This document shows, piece by piece, positions 33,734-45,680 of a DNA stretch of 64,000 nucleotides (its first letter is position 1; every line of letters starts with the position of its first letter). Below the pieces are notes generated by a model. That model did not search any database, was not told where the DNA came from, and saw nothing but the letters and a program-made list of their open reading frames with translations. The position numbers were made by a program, and so were the translations under genes. Origin of the DNA: Celoporthe dispersa. Lineage: Eukaryota; Ascomycota; Sordariomycetes; Diaporthales; Cryphonectriaceae. The stretch covers positions 806,001-870,000 of the forward strand of contig WAID01000009.1 in NCBI GenBank assembly GCA_016584495.1, read 5' to 3'.

Positions 33734-36605
33734 TTTCGTGTGGCATTACTGCGTGCCACATACGGTACTTGCTGCCCTGGGTGTGCACCGGAGACGCCCT
33801 GGTCTTCATCACACACACAGACACAGTTATGGTGGTCACCCGAGTCGCTGACCGATTTCTTGTTGACGGCGGTGCCCGTCCGACCGTCTAGACTTTTTGC
33901 TCCCAAGAGGCCCACGCTAATCTCTCTTGCACCACACGTGGCATTCGGGGGGTCACCGGAGGCCATCCCAATCCAGAAACGCCCGGGCCGATCATCATCG
34001 ACAGTAGTCAGAGAGGGCTTCGGCTACAGCGAGGACTCAAAAGGAGCTTTTCGCCTCCCTCGAGATCTCGCCGTGGTGGTGATGATGATGATGACGATGC
34101 TGATCTCGACAAGTGCCACAGTATACCCTGCTCCAGGGATGCCAAGGCAGAGAGAGAGAGAGAGTGTGTGTGTGTGTCTGGCCTTTCTCTAAGATGCTTG
34201 TACTGTCACTGTTGTGCGTGTATCCCAGCTAGACCCGTGGCGTCAGAGCTGGGACCTCCGCAGAGCGCAACAAGATTACGCCCAGTGAGGCCTAAAGTCT
34301 GCCATGAGTGACCTTTTTTCGACGGAGGAGGATCATTACGCTGATCCCTCCAGCCCTGTCAAGCACCCGACGCGGTGGAAGAGCGAGGCCTCGCGAACAA
34401 GCACATTCAGGGCCTTGAGCAGATCACCGAACTCCCGCCCCCCCCCCCCTTGCGTGCTGTTCCAGTCCGAAGCGGGACTGTCGCCTTGTCCAGGCTCGTA
34501 AGTCCTCGGGTTTTTCCAACACAGCTTCTCTTCTCCCCCTTTGGTCGTCAGGCGTCACACAAAACGCATCCACATGGGACCAACAAAGCAAAGTGTCAAG
34601 ACGGCAGTTGGAAGCCATCATGTTCCCTCCGCGGCCCACCTACCACGTTTTACCGTGGACGGCGCTCGGGGACCAAAGCCCCCTGCGCCCTATCCTCGAT
34701 TCGCGCTCAACCACTAGCGTTATGATCCTAGGGCAGCTCTTGAGGAGAGTCGTTGTTTCAAACGTCTCACTCACCACGCCAGAGGCCGCTGGAGATATTT
34801 CCTCGGCTGGGATGGTGTGGTCCCCAGGGGAGCTGCGTTATTGTCGCATGTTCAGCCAGGGCTGATGACTACATGGACCATACCTCGTATACGCATACCA
34901 TGCGAATGGCCGTGCATGACAGCATACCTGCAATTTTCTCAAATCTCAAATTTCGTCAACCGAATCCACGGCAACTTTCTTCCAGTCCGAATGACTCCTG
35001 GAAGCCGCCAGGCAAAACTCACACAAAAGGGGCCAAGGTGAGAAATGAACAGAGCAGAAACCCGTATCGGAAATCGAATATACAAGCAACCATCTAAGCG
35101 AACCCACGAGAAAAGGAGGATCGAAATGGCTGGCCTGATCAGTCGACACCCGTTAGGTACCCCTGTCACTGCTGTACGCAGCAGTTTGAACCACGTGGAG
35201 GAGCAACCGACAGGCGAGGCCATGAACCTCTTCATCACGTCCAGGAAATTACAGTAGCGAGGGAGTGCGTCATGTCAGATCTAGGCACTAATTAAATACT
35301 TACTTAGCATTCGGATCCGGAGTGATCGAGCGTACCCTAGAACAGACCAGACCCAAGCCTCTGGGTCGCGTTAATTAAGAACGATTCAGGCTTCTTGTCG
35401 GCCCGCCCGAGGGGGGAGAAAAAGAGGAAAAAAAGAAGGGAGAATAAAAGACAAATCCTCGTTTGCCCTGCGTCTCCCCTAGTCTACAACATATACTCTG
35501 AGGCCATTCACAGATGATACCATATCTTTTCTACATAGGCTCAGGAATTATCCTTCGCGAGGGCCGTGGTGAGCGGCAGCATGGTACACCACTTGTCCCG
35601 ATCCCGTTCCGGGCATTAAGTTATTTCCAGAGAGCCAACTTAAGAGGCAAAACGGCTTTCAGCTTCAGCCTCGGGCGCCGATGTTGAACGTCATCACAAA
35701 CCATGTAATTATAACAATGTTCACTGACGAATCGCACCAAACTGGCGCTCCTAGTAATCAATCCTCAGCGCTGCATCTGTGATACAGTATACACCACACA
35801 GAACACCAAATATCAGTCAACCCCTGACCTACCATGTAGAGCTCTGGTGTCGAAATCTGCTATCCGCTTCCTAGATCGCCACGATCCATCCCACCGCCGC
35901 GTCCCGTCATACCATGACGATCCCCCACGCAGGCACCACATCTTGAAAACGATCTCATCCATGTACAATCTGTCGAAAGCGCTGCCTAACCTCTTCCTCC
36001 TCCTCCTAGGCGGGGCTCCACGATCTACTGTAGAGATAAGTCCAGGTCCCACCAAAAGACTAATTACCTTCCCCCACCGGCATCGTGAGCAACGAAAGGT
36101 CATCCCATATCGGACGGCACTTCTCTGCGACCTACCTTGGCCCGGCGGCGATGCGCACATGCAAGTCATCAGGCCAAGCTAACCGCCGCCCAATGAAAAT
36201 TCCTGCCATGTCTACCAGCGAGGCCAGATCACCTACCCGTCTGGGCAAGACGTCCACCTGTGCGCTACGTACTGGCCATCGGCCCGCAGCAACCTCTTTT
36301 TCAGCGCCCGCAATTCAAGGCTGTACAACGGCCCGGGCGCAGTGAACAAGTCATTAGGTCGCAGCGGCTGGCCACACCGCCCTCAAACTGTAGTAGGCAC
36401 CACCACCAGGGTCGCACTGCAGCTGCACAATCCGGATGAGAATTGCTATATATGACATCTGATCTTCGACCACCAACGGTATTTCACAATCTGAGATGAC
36501 CGATGCCTCTCTCACCGGGCTGCTAATACGTCTCTGGGTGAAGGCGCTGGGCCCGCGAAGGCCCACCTCAGGCATATGTATGACTATCTTGGGGAAAGAG
36601 AGGAA

Positions 36606-36620
36606 GGGGGGGGGGGGGGG
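36606..36620. repeat. G15 homopolymer
   Basis: An uninterrupted run of 15 G lies in gene-free DNA. The true length may be misestimated, as homopolymers elsewhere in the window appear to be. Confidence 0.7.
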
Positions 36621-37409
36621 TTTCTCGTGAGGGCAACTGGATTTGTGTCGGTGCTTGCTTGGTCCGAGGTCTGTAGCGTGCGGCCACCGAGGTCTTTCTT
36701 GGGCAGCTTGGGATTATTGGCATCTGCACACCCGAAGCGGTACCTCGACATCATGAGGCTTGAGGCGTGTTGGGTGCGGGACTTTGCCGTGTTAGGGTCA
36801 GGTGGTGAAGGGTTCATACGATGATGGCATCCAAGCATCAAACGTGGGAACGGGGGGAGGGGATGGGGTGGCAAATCACTTCCTCCACGTATTAGAAGGA
36901 TGCCTCTTCAAGATCGTAATTAAGCCAGATCATGGAGGGCAGTTGATGCAGTATGGCTGGCATGGTGCTAAGTTTAGTTACTCCTGCCAGGCATGCCGAG
37001 CTTCCTCCAGAGTCTGCTGTCCAGCAAGTGTTGGTCATGGACGGATGACACATATCTTCCGTGGCTTTGCATACATGGAGAGCGAGGAGATGTTGCAAAC
37101 AAAGCTGTCGCTCTGACATGCCTTCATGGGGCGGTCGCATGGGATAGAGCCTGTACTAGTTTACAACTGTCCACTTATTGTAACACACAAGAGTTCCAGG
37201 TACGAGCGTTTTCGCGTTTCTCTCAGAAGATGATCTTTGTTTTTGGTGCGTCTCTCCACCCCGCTACCAGCTTTCTAAGGAGGCAAGAAGCATTTCTCTT
37301 GCATGTGTTCCACCAACCCTACCCCGAGGAGCCCTCCAATGCCGTATACAAGTGATTAGACTGTATTTTCTCCGCTCAAAGAGATAGATCAGCCCACACG
37401 GGAAGGAGG

Positions 37410-38264
37410 TCAGCAGCTGGTCCACTCCTGGATGCCAACAATGACGTTGAAGCCATTGCTGTCAAATGCCTGGCCCCAGGCTACCTGGTCATCGACACCG
37501 CTGCCCTCAATATCGTTCTCCATCCACTGTTTCCAGATCACATTATTCATTGTCAGTCAGTAATTTAGTCTGGATCAACAGGCTCCTTGGGCTCGGAGCA
37601 CGGTAGCATTGTAGACGTACGGCACAAGCAGGCTGGGTGGTATCCTGATAGTTGATGATGTACTGGGCGTACGCTGCCATGGTCGAGTAGTAGACCCAGA
37701 TGTCGTGGTTGTTGTCATTGCAGACATACTATAGACCTTGTGAGTACTCAATCGGGGTAGCGTTAAACAGATGCCTGAAGGGACTTACGATGCCAGAGTC
37801 CTCCTCGCAAGAGACACGGGTGCAGTAGCCTCCGCCAACCTTCCTATCCGATGAGACAGTTTCAGTCATTTTGTGCAAACATTGTTATGAATCACCCCGA
37901 ACCCCATCGAAGGAAAATAAATAAACCTGGGATAGAAAAGATCGTTAGGGGAAAGGAATGCCTACCAGCCGAACTCAGTGTAGCCATCCTTGCCGTTCAG
38001 GTAGGTGATGCCATCAGCAAGCTGATCAGTGGGGGACCAACCGAATCCAGGGTTTCTGCAGATGACATGAGTGATGTTGGTAGTCAGGTCGCCAGTCTGT
38101 GTTGCATATCAGCTTGAGTTCTCTATGAGAGGCTTGACGTGTGACGCACCATGCTGTCGTTGATGGACACGTCTAGGCCCAAGGGGGCAGGGGGAGGCTG
38201 CCTTGGCTGTGCCCGAAAGGATGACAGCGGCAATGGGGGCAGTGATTTTGAAGAACATGGCCAT
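37410..38264 (-). CDS. small secreted six-cysteine protein, one frame break
   Basis: Predicted secreted protein of about 174 aa and a candidate effector or cell-surface protein; I do not recognise a named family. Exons 38150-38264, 37966-38096, 37789-37843, 37621-37728 and 37410-37526, all GT-AG. Start ATG is 38264. Residues 1-22 are a clear signal peptide (MAMFFKITAPIAAVILSGTA). The mature protein has exactly six cysteines, in the contexts VICRNP, GGYCTR, RVSCEE, YVCNDN, PACAW and TSC at the very C-terminus, which would allow three disulfides. It also has Trp/Tyr-rich segments (HDIWVYYSTMAAYAQYI). The reading frame shifts inside exon 1 in the C5 run at about 38185-38189: one C fewer joins the signal peptide to the mature frame, whereas as written translation stops after about 51 residues. 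All later joins keep phase. It diverges from the cutinase gene 2.4 kb away. Confidence 0.72.
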
Positions 38265-40620
38265 TGTTGATGGTAAGTGTCTGTAAGGTTCGGTGTTTGT
38301 TCGAGGATACAACCCTTGGGAAGTCTAGGTTTTGAGGCGGAAAACTCGATATTAAGTAGTAAATTAGTCACTTAAGCCTTGGGGAAGTGATATCTTAGCA
38401 GAGTGCTACCTTGTCAGAGAAGTCAGCTATTCACTCTGAAAAGTAAAAACTTAAGATCACATGATGATATTCTGCTCATGCATTCACCTACAAACCGTGA
38501 CTCTTGTAGAGTGAATGGAGGTCAGTATTTACAAGCCTTCATAAACACATCAGTACAACATCTGTGCATAAACAATTCAAGATATCATTTCTTTACTAGT
38601 ACTTTCTGAAATTTAATAGCAATTTGGTAGCTTTTCTTAAATCAGCTTTAAATTTGAAAGAGATTGTTGTTAAAGCTGTAACTTGACACAGCTTAAGTTC
38701 CTCTTTCAGCTCAAATAAATCTGACTATCCTTACTTCATACTTTTGACTTGAGACAAGCACTAAATCACTTTAATTGATTCAAATAGCTTCGATTCCCTT
38801 CAAAGATTTACTGTCAAAGAAGAATTCGGACAATTCCGGAATGAATAATGGGAGGGGCTCTACTTAGCCCGGCTCGGTGTGATTTTGAGGCCTGCAGCTT
38901 TGCAATGAATCTCTTCCAAAAGAGCCTGATCATTATGGACAGTACGCAAAGATAAAGACTCTGTTGCAATAGCTACATCTGTTCTTGGCATGGCTAAGAC
39001 ATTCGAGGGAAAGCCTGAACATTCACTAGTAGATATGAAGCACAGCAGGGTTGGTAGTAGAGCGAAACCATACTTATCCAAGTGTCCTGGATACTTAATT
39101 GTTACAAATTTCATCTGGGCCAGTAAAGCCTATATTGTCCATGCTAAATTGCTGCTGAATCTAGGCAATAGTCTTTGATGTTGACATTGATATCATTGCT
39201 TCTAACCATTCAGGGCTGCTTCATCCAACTGACAACTTTATCATAGACTACTAAAACCAGTAAACACCCCACTGCCTCTTACCGCTACGCACCCAACTGA
39301 GCCAATGCAAGTGTCTGCTCAAGCTTATGGTCTCTAGTTCGTTAGTGAGGTTATACTTTAGGTACACAGCTGGAGAGGAGTCTTGACTTTTCCTGTCCAA
39401 CCCATCCAAGTGCCTACTAGCGGTAACAAAGGCCTGAGATGCAAGGGCGAGCCAGGATTAAAAACATATTAGACTAGATGAAGAACACTGGACTTGAGAA
39501 AGCGAGCGCACGTCATTACATTTTAGAATGCGTCTCGAGCCCAAATAGGATATCAGTCTGCCAAGATTCGTATGAAACATTACATCGATTCTGGTCATGC
39601 GACGAACATAGCGTCTAAGAGCATCCTACTGAGGCAGTGTAGTGGAAGTCTCGTCTCAGCTCACTTTCTTGGCAGCCCTACGCTGCCGTTATACCTAAGA
39701 GGAGCCTCGGCTCATGAATCAAGGATGCCCACACAGCCTCGTGGGTTTTTGGCCAATCGCGATACTTCCTCCAAATAACCTTCAGCTCCGATGGCATTTC
39801 GATCGCGGTGAACATCGTCTCGTCACTCGTGTTCATTGTTTTGGCTTATCCAGGTATATACTGGGATTAATATTGCCTTGAGCATTCATCGACTTTACCT
39901 GATACCTCGGGAGCATACTTAGACTAATTGAAGACCAGATCTGCATGATTGAAGAGTAGTCTCGATTTCCGAGCTTCCGCTTGTGCTCTGAGGCTGGCAT
40001 TGACGGCTGAGCCGAGTCGCAACTGACGATGCATAGGTCGACCTCACTCTGATGATATTGCTGCTTGCAGACAGACAGCCATCACATAGATCAGTCGATC
40101 CGGTAGTGTGTTGGCGTCTGGTCTTCGGTAGATGATACAACTCGAAACAGAACCCCTGGGCGGCGGCGCTAGTCCACAAACGAGTTTGACAAGCCGCAAG
40201 AAACTCCCAATCTGGCGTTTTTATGTACAACATTGGCCTCGAGACATGAGATGGATCCTTGTTGCATTGTGCCAATGTCTCTCTTGGCTGTAGAATCGCG
40301 ACAGGAAATCGGACGGTGCTGGACGGGTTGTTATTTGAAATGAAGAATTGTGACGAAATCGGGGCGGGCCTCGCTCTCGGGCAATGCTTTCCTCGGTATA
40401 TATAGGACATGTCAACTGACTTCGAGCCGAATATATATAATCTAGAGCTGCTATCACGATAGAAAAAAATTTGAACATGAACAGGTGCAGGCAAACCCTT
40501 GATACAAGTCCCTCGCTGTGTATATACAAATCAGCCTCTTCTTTTCTTCTCTTGGATTCGATCTAGCCTGGAGCTGTTGACAATATTTTGACCTCCTCTT
40601 ACGTACAAAGAGTCCTTACG
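38265..40620. other. AT-rich divergent intergenic region
   Basis: This 2.4 kb lies between the divergent six-cysteine gene and the cutinase gene. The part from about 38330 to 39600 is visibly richer in A and T than the rest of the window and has only short frames broken by stops, such as 38860-39114 on the minus strand. It could be a decayed repeat copy, but I found no terminal repeats or clear transposase motif. Two TATA-like runs lie near the cutinase end (about 40431 and 40521). Confidence 0.5.
40518..40530 (+). promoter_or_regulatory. TATA-like element of the cutinase gene
   Basis: GTGTATATACAAA lies about 95 bases upstream of the cutinase ATG, a good position for a TATA box. A second TATATATAA-type run lies near 40431. 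Confidence 0.45.
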
Positions 40621-41376
40621 ATGAAGCCATACGTTCCTCTCACCATTCTTACTGGGTTCTCGGTCGTGGGTGCTGCCCCGGCTACATACACGAAACTCGA
40701 GGACCGTCAGCAGCAGACAACGTCCAACGACCTCAAGGACGGCGCGTGCAAGCCCGTTACGTTCATCATGGCTCGCGGATCCACAGAAGTGGGCAACATG
40801 GTAAGCTCAGAAACAAACTCCTTCGCATCTAGATATTCGCTGGCAAGCAACTCACACACGGGTGACCCATAGGGAGAAATCCCCGGACCACCAACCTGTG
40901 CCGACCTCAAGCAGCAGCTCGGCGCCGACCAGGTCGCCTGCCAGGGCGTAGGAACCGAAGACGGCTATCCAGCCCTTCTCTCGCCCAACTTCCTCCCCAA
41001 GAACACCGACGACACGTCCATCGCGGCCGCCACCAAGATCATGAATCTAGCTGCCACCAAGTGCCCAGACACGACGATGCTCATCGGCGGCTACAGCCAG
41101 GGCAGCGCCGTGATGGACAACGCGATACAGGGGCTGTCGGCCGACATGCAGTCTATGATCGCCGGCGTCGTCCTCTTCGGCTACACGCGCAATGCGCAGG
41201 ACAAGGCCCAGATCCCGGGCTACCCCAAGGCCCAGACCAAGATCTTTTGCGCACCGGGTGACCTGGTGTGCGACAACACGCTGACCATCACTGCGGCGCA
41301 TCTTTCGTACGCTGCCAACGCGCCGGCTGCCGCGTCTTTCCTCGCCAGCATGGTTAAGAATAATAGCGCCGCTTAG
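40621..41376 (+). CDS. cutinase (EC 3.1.1.74)
   Basis: Secreted serine esterase that hydrolyses cutin ester bonds. Exons 40621-40800 and 40873-41376 with a 72-base GT-AG intron, giving 227 aa, the usual cutinase size. Residues 1-18 form a signal peptide (MKPYVPLTILTGFSVVGA), followed by a short pro-like segment to about residue 40. Cutinase core: FIMARGSTEVGN, carrying the oxyanion-hole region; GGYSQGSAVM with the catalytic Ser; KIFCAPGDLVCD with the catalytic Asp and the last disulfide; AAHLSYA with the catalytic His. Cys pairs are in the expected places (GACKP and ACQG, FCAPGDLVC). No cellulose-binding domain follows. Its divergent neighbour is also a secreted protein, which is consistent with, but does not prove, shared expression during growth on plant surfaces. 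Confidence 0.96.
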
Positions 41377-42581
41377 GCAGCTGAAGCGTCAGCAGCAGGC
41401 AGGTCAGAAGAGCTGACGGGGAACTTGCGCGTATCGTTGCTTTTTTTTTTTTTTTTTGTACAAGTACTCACCCAAATTAGTGGCAGGATCCCGGTGTGGT
41501 CACTTTCTGTTGACCATTTTCTTTATGTTTCTCGATACGATATTTGTACAAACTAGATGTAGATAATTACAATTACTCACCTATGAAGTTTATGTGGTGT
41601 TGTAGTATCACTCGAGCCTGAAATCGTTAGAGCTTTCCGTGCTCCGTCGTCCTCCCTGACGAGAGCTAGAACTTGCTTCGCGGCTGAAACTGGAGAGTCC
41701 CCGGTTCTTGAGAGCGAATTGTTGATTGTCCGTTAAGTTTGAGCCTCGAAGATTTGTGGGATCGCCTGCCAATGTGTCCAATTATGTAGTATATGGATTC
41801 CTTGACGAATAATTGCAAGGAAGTCAGTATGAATGGTCTGTTTATTCATGGTTTCCTTCGCGAGGGCACGCGCGCGCGCACCGGATGGTGGCACCTAAGC
41901 GCTCATGTTTCTCGTTCCAGAGCAGCATTGAATCATTCCCCAGTCTCATTTACTGGCTGATCAGCCAATCCAGGTCAGGGTGGACTCTCTGAAGTTCTGG
42001 TGCGTGAGGGCGGCGTTTCTTGGCGCCCATCTTCAGCCGTGAGTAGAGAAAAGGGCAGACTCTCAGCATGCACTCCGCAGCTTGCGTTCAACTAGAAATG
42101 AATGATGCTGTCATCTTGAGAATCTTGGCCAATTCTTGCGATATTGGATCTGGTAACTCAAAACACGAGCCAGGCGCTGTTGAAAATACCACCAACGCAG
42201 TCGGATTCGAGCAGGTGAGGTTGGAGATGCTGTGGCCGTGCATGGTGTGGCGTATGGCGCTAGCTCTTTGCGGGGTGGCAGTTCCTGCCTCAGGAGAATT
42301 CTCCACCTCAGCTTTTGCGCCAGCCACCAAACTGCCAGTTTCTTCTTCCCTCTTCCATAACTCGTCAACAACGCCCTCAAACCTTCGCACCGCCCACCTC
42401 CCAAACGACAACCCCTATCCTTTTCCCTACCTTAGCGACCGTCGCAATCTATTCTAGCGATCGCTGATGTAGATCTTTTATTCTTCAACGCCTCCTCACC
42501 AATCTCCACCAATCTCCAACAACCATCTTGCACGACCTGAAGCAAAGCAGAAGAACCCATCCAGATCCAGGTCGCCCACCA
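41377..42581. other. intergenic, SCD6 promoter region
   Basis: It contains the cutinase 3' flank, with a T15-17 run at about 41443, and a short CG-alternating stretch near 41869-41879. The SCD6 upstream region, rich in CCTC/CACC pyrimidine motifs from about 42360, ends it. The frame at 42068-42457 has no family resemblance. No gene seen. Confidence 0.55.
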
Positions 42582-44542
42582 TGTCTGACTTCATTGGGTT
42601 CGTATGCCCTGACCCTGTCATGAACCTTTCTCTCCCTCCCTCCCTCTCTCTCTCTCGTGCTGTATGCGACCTGCTGACATTGACCTCAACAGATCCGTCA
42701 TTTCTTTAATATCAAAGAGCGACATTCGGTAGGAGCCTGCTTCTGCGCTGCCCCGCGCTCCGAAAATAAGCCAAGCTTGTCCCGACTGACCCCACCAACA
42801 GCTACGTCGGCACCCTTGTCGAGATCAACCCGACCGAGTCCACCGTTTCTCTCGAAAATGTCAAATCGCACGGCACAGAGGGCCGCAAGGCTGATCCTGC
42901 CGACGAGGTGCAAGGCTCGCAGCAGATCTACGAGTTCATTGTCTTCAGGGGCAGCGATGTGAAGGATCTGCGGGTCGAGGAGGCCCCTGCGCCGCCCAAG
43001 GAGACTCAGCCTCCTCCCATGCCCAATGATCCTGCTATCGTCGGTGTGAGTATCCCCTCACCTCGATTTCCCCAACCGCGCATGCCACTGTGCCTTGTAT
43101 GATGAACTATTTCGGATGTTAAACAATTTCTTGACTGAATTGCGCAAACAAACCCCATGTTGATATTTCCGTTGCCTTCCTTCTGATCCTACAAACCGCC
43201 CCCCTCATCAGTTGACACACCATGCCCTCGAGACCTATAGATGCTAATACCCAACTGATCAGGCACGATCTCATCCAGGACGAGCCCCGGGTGGCGCCCA
43301 TCCCCAAGGTCCCCAAGGTCCTCCAGGTCCTCCAGGTCCTAGTGCACCCGGTTTCCAGAATCCGAACATGTTCCCTCCCTACCCACCACAGAACTGGGGC
43401 CGGCCCGGTCCTCCTGGTCCTCCCGGTCCTCCAGGTCCCGGTGGATATGGTATGGGTTATCCTCCTCCGGGCTGGTTTCCTCCTGGTCAGGCTGGCTTCC
43501 CGCAGAATGCTCCTCCTCCCTGGAACTACCCCTTTCCCGGTGGTCAACCTGGTGGCCCGCCTGGACCCTCTGGCATGCCGCAGCAGCAACAGAACCAGCA
43601 GCCGCCACTCCATCCTTCCGCCAATGGCGCACAGGAGAACCAACGGCCGACCGCTGGACCAGGTCTTGATCAGCACAAGGGCCCGGCTCCAGTGGAGATG
43701 CCCTCTGAGCCTCAGGCTCTCTCCCAGATGCCCCCCAACCAGGCCGCAATGCCAGCACCTACTCCTCCGGTTGACTCGAAGCCATCTGTCGAAGAAGTCA
43801 AGGTGACGGCGGCCTTGCTGGAGAATCAGAAGGCTGGAGGCCCTGCCATTGAACACAAGCAGACACCCATGGGTCCTAGAGGTCTCACTGGCGTCAACCC
43901 CGCCGCCGTTCCTGCCTCTCTTGAGTCGGCCCAGCAAGAAGCAGTCAAGGCAGCTATCGCGGCCCTTGGCCAGGCTGGCCAGGCAAGTGTTGCCCAGCCT
44001 TCCGCCGCCAATGGCCTGGACAACCTGGCCAGGAAGGTTGGAGAGATGTCTCTGAACGCCGCGCGGACCGGCGTTCAGACCAGCAGAGGTCGCGGCCGTG
44101 GACGTGGTGGTGCTCTTCCCTACTCTCGCGTGGAGATACCCAAATCTGACTTCGACTTCGCCGAAGCAAACGCCAAGTTCAACAGGGACGACGTGATCAA
44201 GGAGAAGATTGCTGGCACATCGGCAGCTGAGGCCTCTGAGGTCGTTACTGCTGACGGCGAGATCTCTGAGGACGCTGCCCCGGCATATAACAAATCGAAA
44301 TCGTTTTTCGATAACATTGGAAGTGATTCCAACAAGAACACCGCTAAGGCGCAACACGATCGCAATGCCGAGAGGCAAAGGACGTCGACACCTTCGGCCA
44401 GGCCAGCGTCGATGGTGGCTATCGTGGTCGCGGTCGCGGTAGAGGACGCGGCCGTGGATACCGTGGTCGTGGGCGTGGTCAAGGCTACAGCGGTCGCGGT
44501 AACTACCAGCCCCGTGGTAACGCGCAGCCCGTCTCTCAGTAG
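42582..44542 (+). CDS. SCD6: Lsm14/Scd6-family mRNP protein, one frame break
   Basis: Decapping activator and translational repressor of the Scd6/Lsm14/Sum2 family, a P-body component. Exons 42582-42598, 42693-42728, 42802-43045 and 43263-44542, giving about 525 aa. Start ATG (CACCATG) opens a 17-base micro-exon coding MSDFIG. The LSm14 domain at residues 1-80 is assembled over three exons (SLISKSDIR, then YVGTLVEINPTESTVSLENV; QIYEFIVFRGSDVKDLRV). A long Pro/Gly/Gln-rich region follows. The FDF box at about residues 375-400 (KSDFDFAEANAKFNRDDV) leads to FFDNI, the TFG-type motif (DTFGQASVDGGYRG) and a C-terminal RGG tail ending QPVSQ. The frame breaks near 44385-44391: one G short in AAAGGAC. 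Adding one base makes the RGG tail and stop fall in frame. A 60-base intron (44323-44382) would also work but has a poor donor and removes sequence usual in this family. Intron 1 has a CT repeat. Confidence 0.88.
42629..42656. repeat. CCCT/CT repeat in SCD6 intron 1
   Basis: CCCT units followed by CT units lie inside the first intron (42599-42692) of the SCD6 gene, upstream of its acceptor. Confidence 0.85.
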
Positions 44543-45680
44543 TGGTCGATGTGAAATCGTCTCAGAAAGGGCACCTGGGCCCATTCACCATGCTCTGCGT
44601 TCGCGCCCGATAGCTTCATCAAGGATATTGGAAGTCCGATCGTCACAGTGGACTCTCATCCGGTAGGAGCATAATCACGACGGCATCTCCTTTCCCAGTG
44701 GTCCCGCGGCCAGGTATTCCTTTTGTGCATCTCTGCACGTCATCGCATCTGACTTCAGCAATACACGATGCCACTGTACACTACTCTTTCAAATTATCGA
44801 GCGTCTGCTGAGTTTTTTTTCTTTTTCCCCCCTCTCTCTTTTGCGAAGGTGGACGGTGGCGGATCGCCATGCTTGGGAGGTTGCCTATACGATAACAGTA
44901 CGGGTGCGTCTTTCTTTGATTTCGTGGGTGGTGGCGTCGTTCGGCGTAGGGCAGCATAGGGCGGCCAATGGTTTCAGGCGTACGAGGCAAAATGCACAGG
45001 GCAGACAGAAAATGTGCGGGATGCAGAATGGCGGCAGCAGTGCGATTGATTCATGGGCAGGCTGGCATGTCTGATGGCGAACATACGGGAAGGTCTAGTA
45101 TGATCGAGGATCTCCCCTGAAATGCTGGACACAAGCCTAACATACTGTGACGATCATGATGACGAAAGATGGAGAGCGAAAGCAAGCAAGGAATGAACTT
45201 GAACAACAGACAAGTGCACGAGCAAGTTGAGGTTTGGTGGTGCTCTTGAGGCCGAGTGGGCTGCCGACTGGGCTTGCTCTAAGCAGGCCAAGCTAGCCAT
45301 CGGGTAGATGAACATACCTGTAGCTAGGTTAGAATCACAAGTGGCATATTGACCTCATGATCCTTTTGCATCCATGTTGAATGTACCAGGTCACGGCTAT
45401 TGTGTCCTCATGCCAATACTTAAATCCTCCTGCGAGAGATGTTTGCAACTCTGGCAAGGTGTCAATCATTACGTGTAGCAGGAAAGCCAGCCAGCCTTGT
45501 TCCTATCAGTGTAACTTGTGATTCGACAATTTATGCAGGTCTATTTCATAGACCATGGAGGCGGTATCTCCCTATGCTATCTTCTAGCAATGGCATGTGC
45601 CTCACAGCCATAACACTCCCAGGGACTCGATCTAGGCCAGGCGTGCGAGCGTGCGAGCGTATCTGTGCGGACCGCCCGCC
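44543..45680. other. intergenic between convergent SCD6 and BCD1
   Basis: It should contain both 3' untranslated regions. A T8/C run lies at 44812-44834. No coding signal. Confidence 0.6.

Larger units (their letters stand above)
30633..37409. other. 6.8 kb without a convincing gene
   Basis: The first kilobase is the LTE1 upstream region and includes GT repeats (30999-31022) and ATGCAA repeats (31118-31140). Further on are pyrimidine tracts (32008-32077, 32986-33028), GGTACC-rich palindromic DNA (32222-32325) and a 40-codon frame at 33611-33733. There is also a C10 run (about 34438-34449) and a G15 run (36606-36620). Several frames over 100 codons exist on both strands but have no family resemblance, lack good starts or mirror each other. 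The 3' end of the six-cysteine protein gene bounds it at 37410. Confidence 0.5.

Noticed and set aside
38860..39600. Possible transposase or reverse-transcriptase relic in the AT-rich region
   Set aside because: Short frames there suggest old coding sequence, but I could not identify a catalytic motif, terminal repeats or target-site duplication, so no mobile element is claimed.
43119..44378. 419-codon minus-strand frame
   Set aside because: It lies opposite the SCD6 exon, and the plus strand clearly codes the LSm14/FDF/RGG protein. The minus frame has Arg/Gly/Ser-rich mirror composition.
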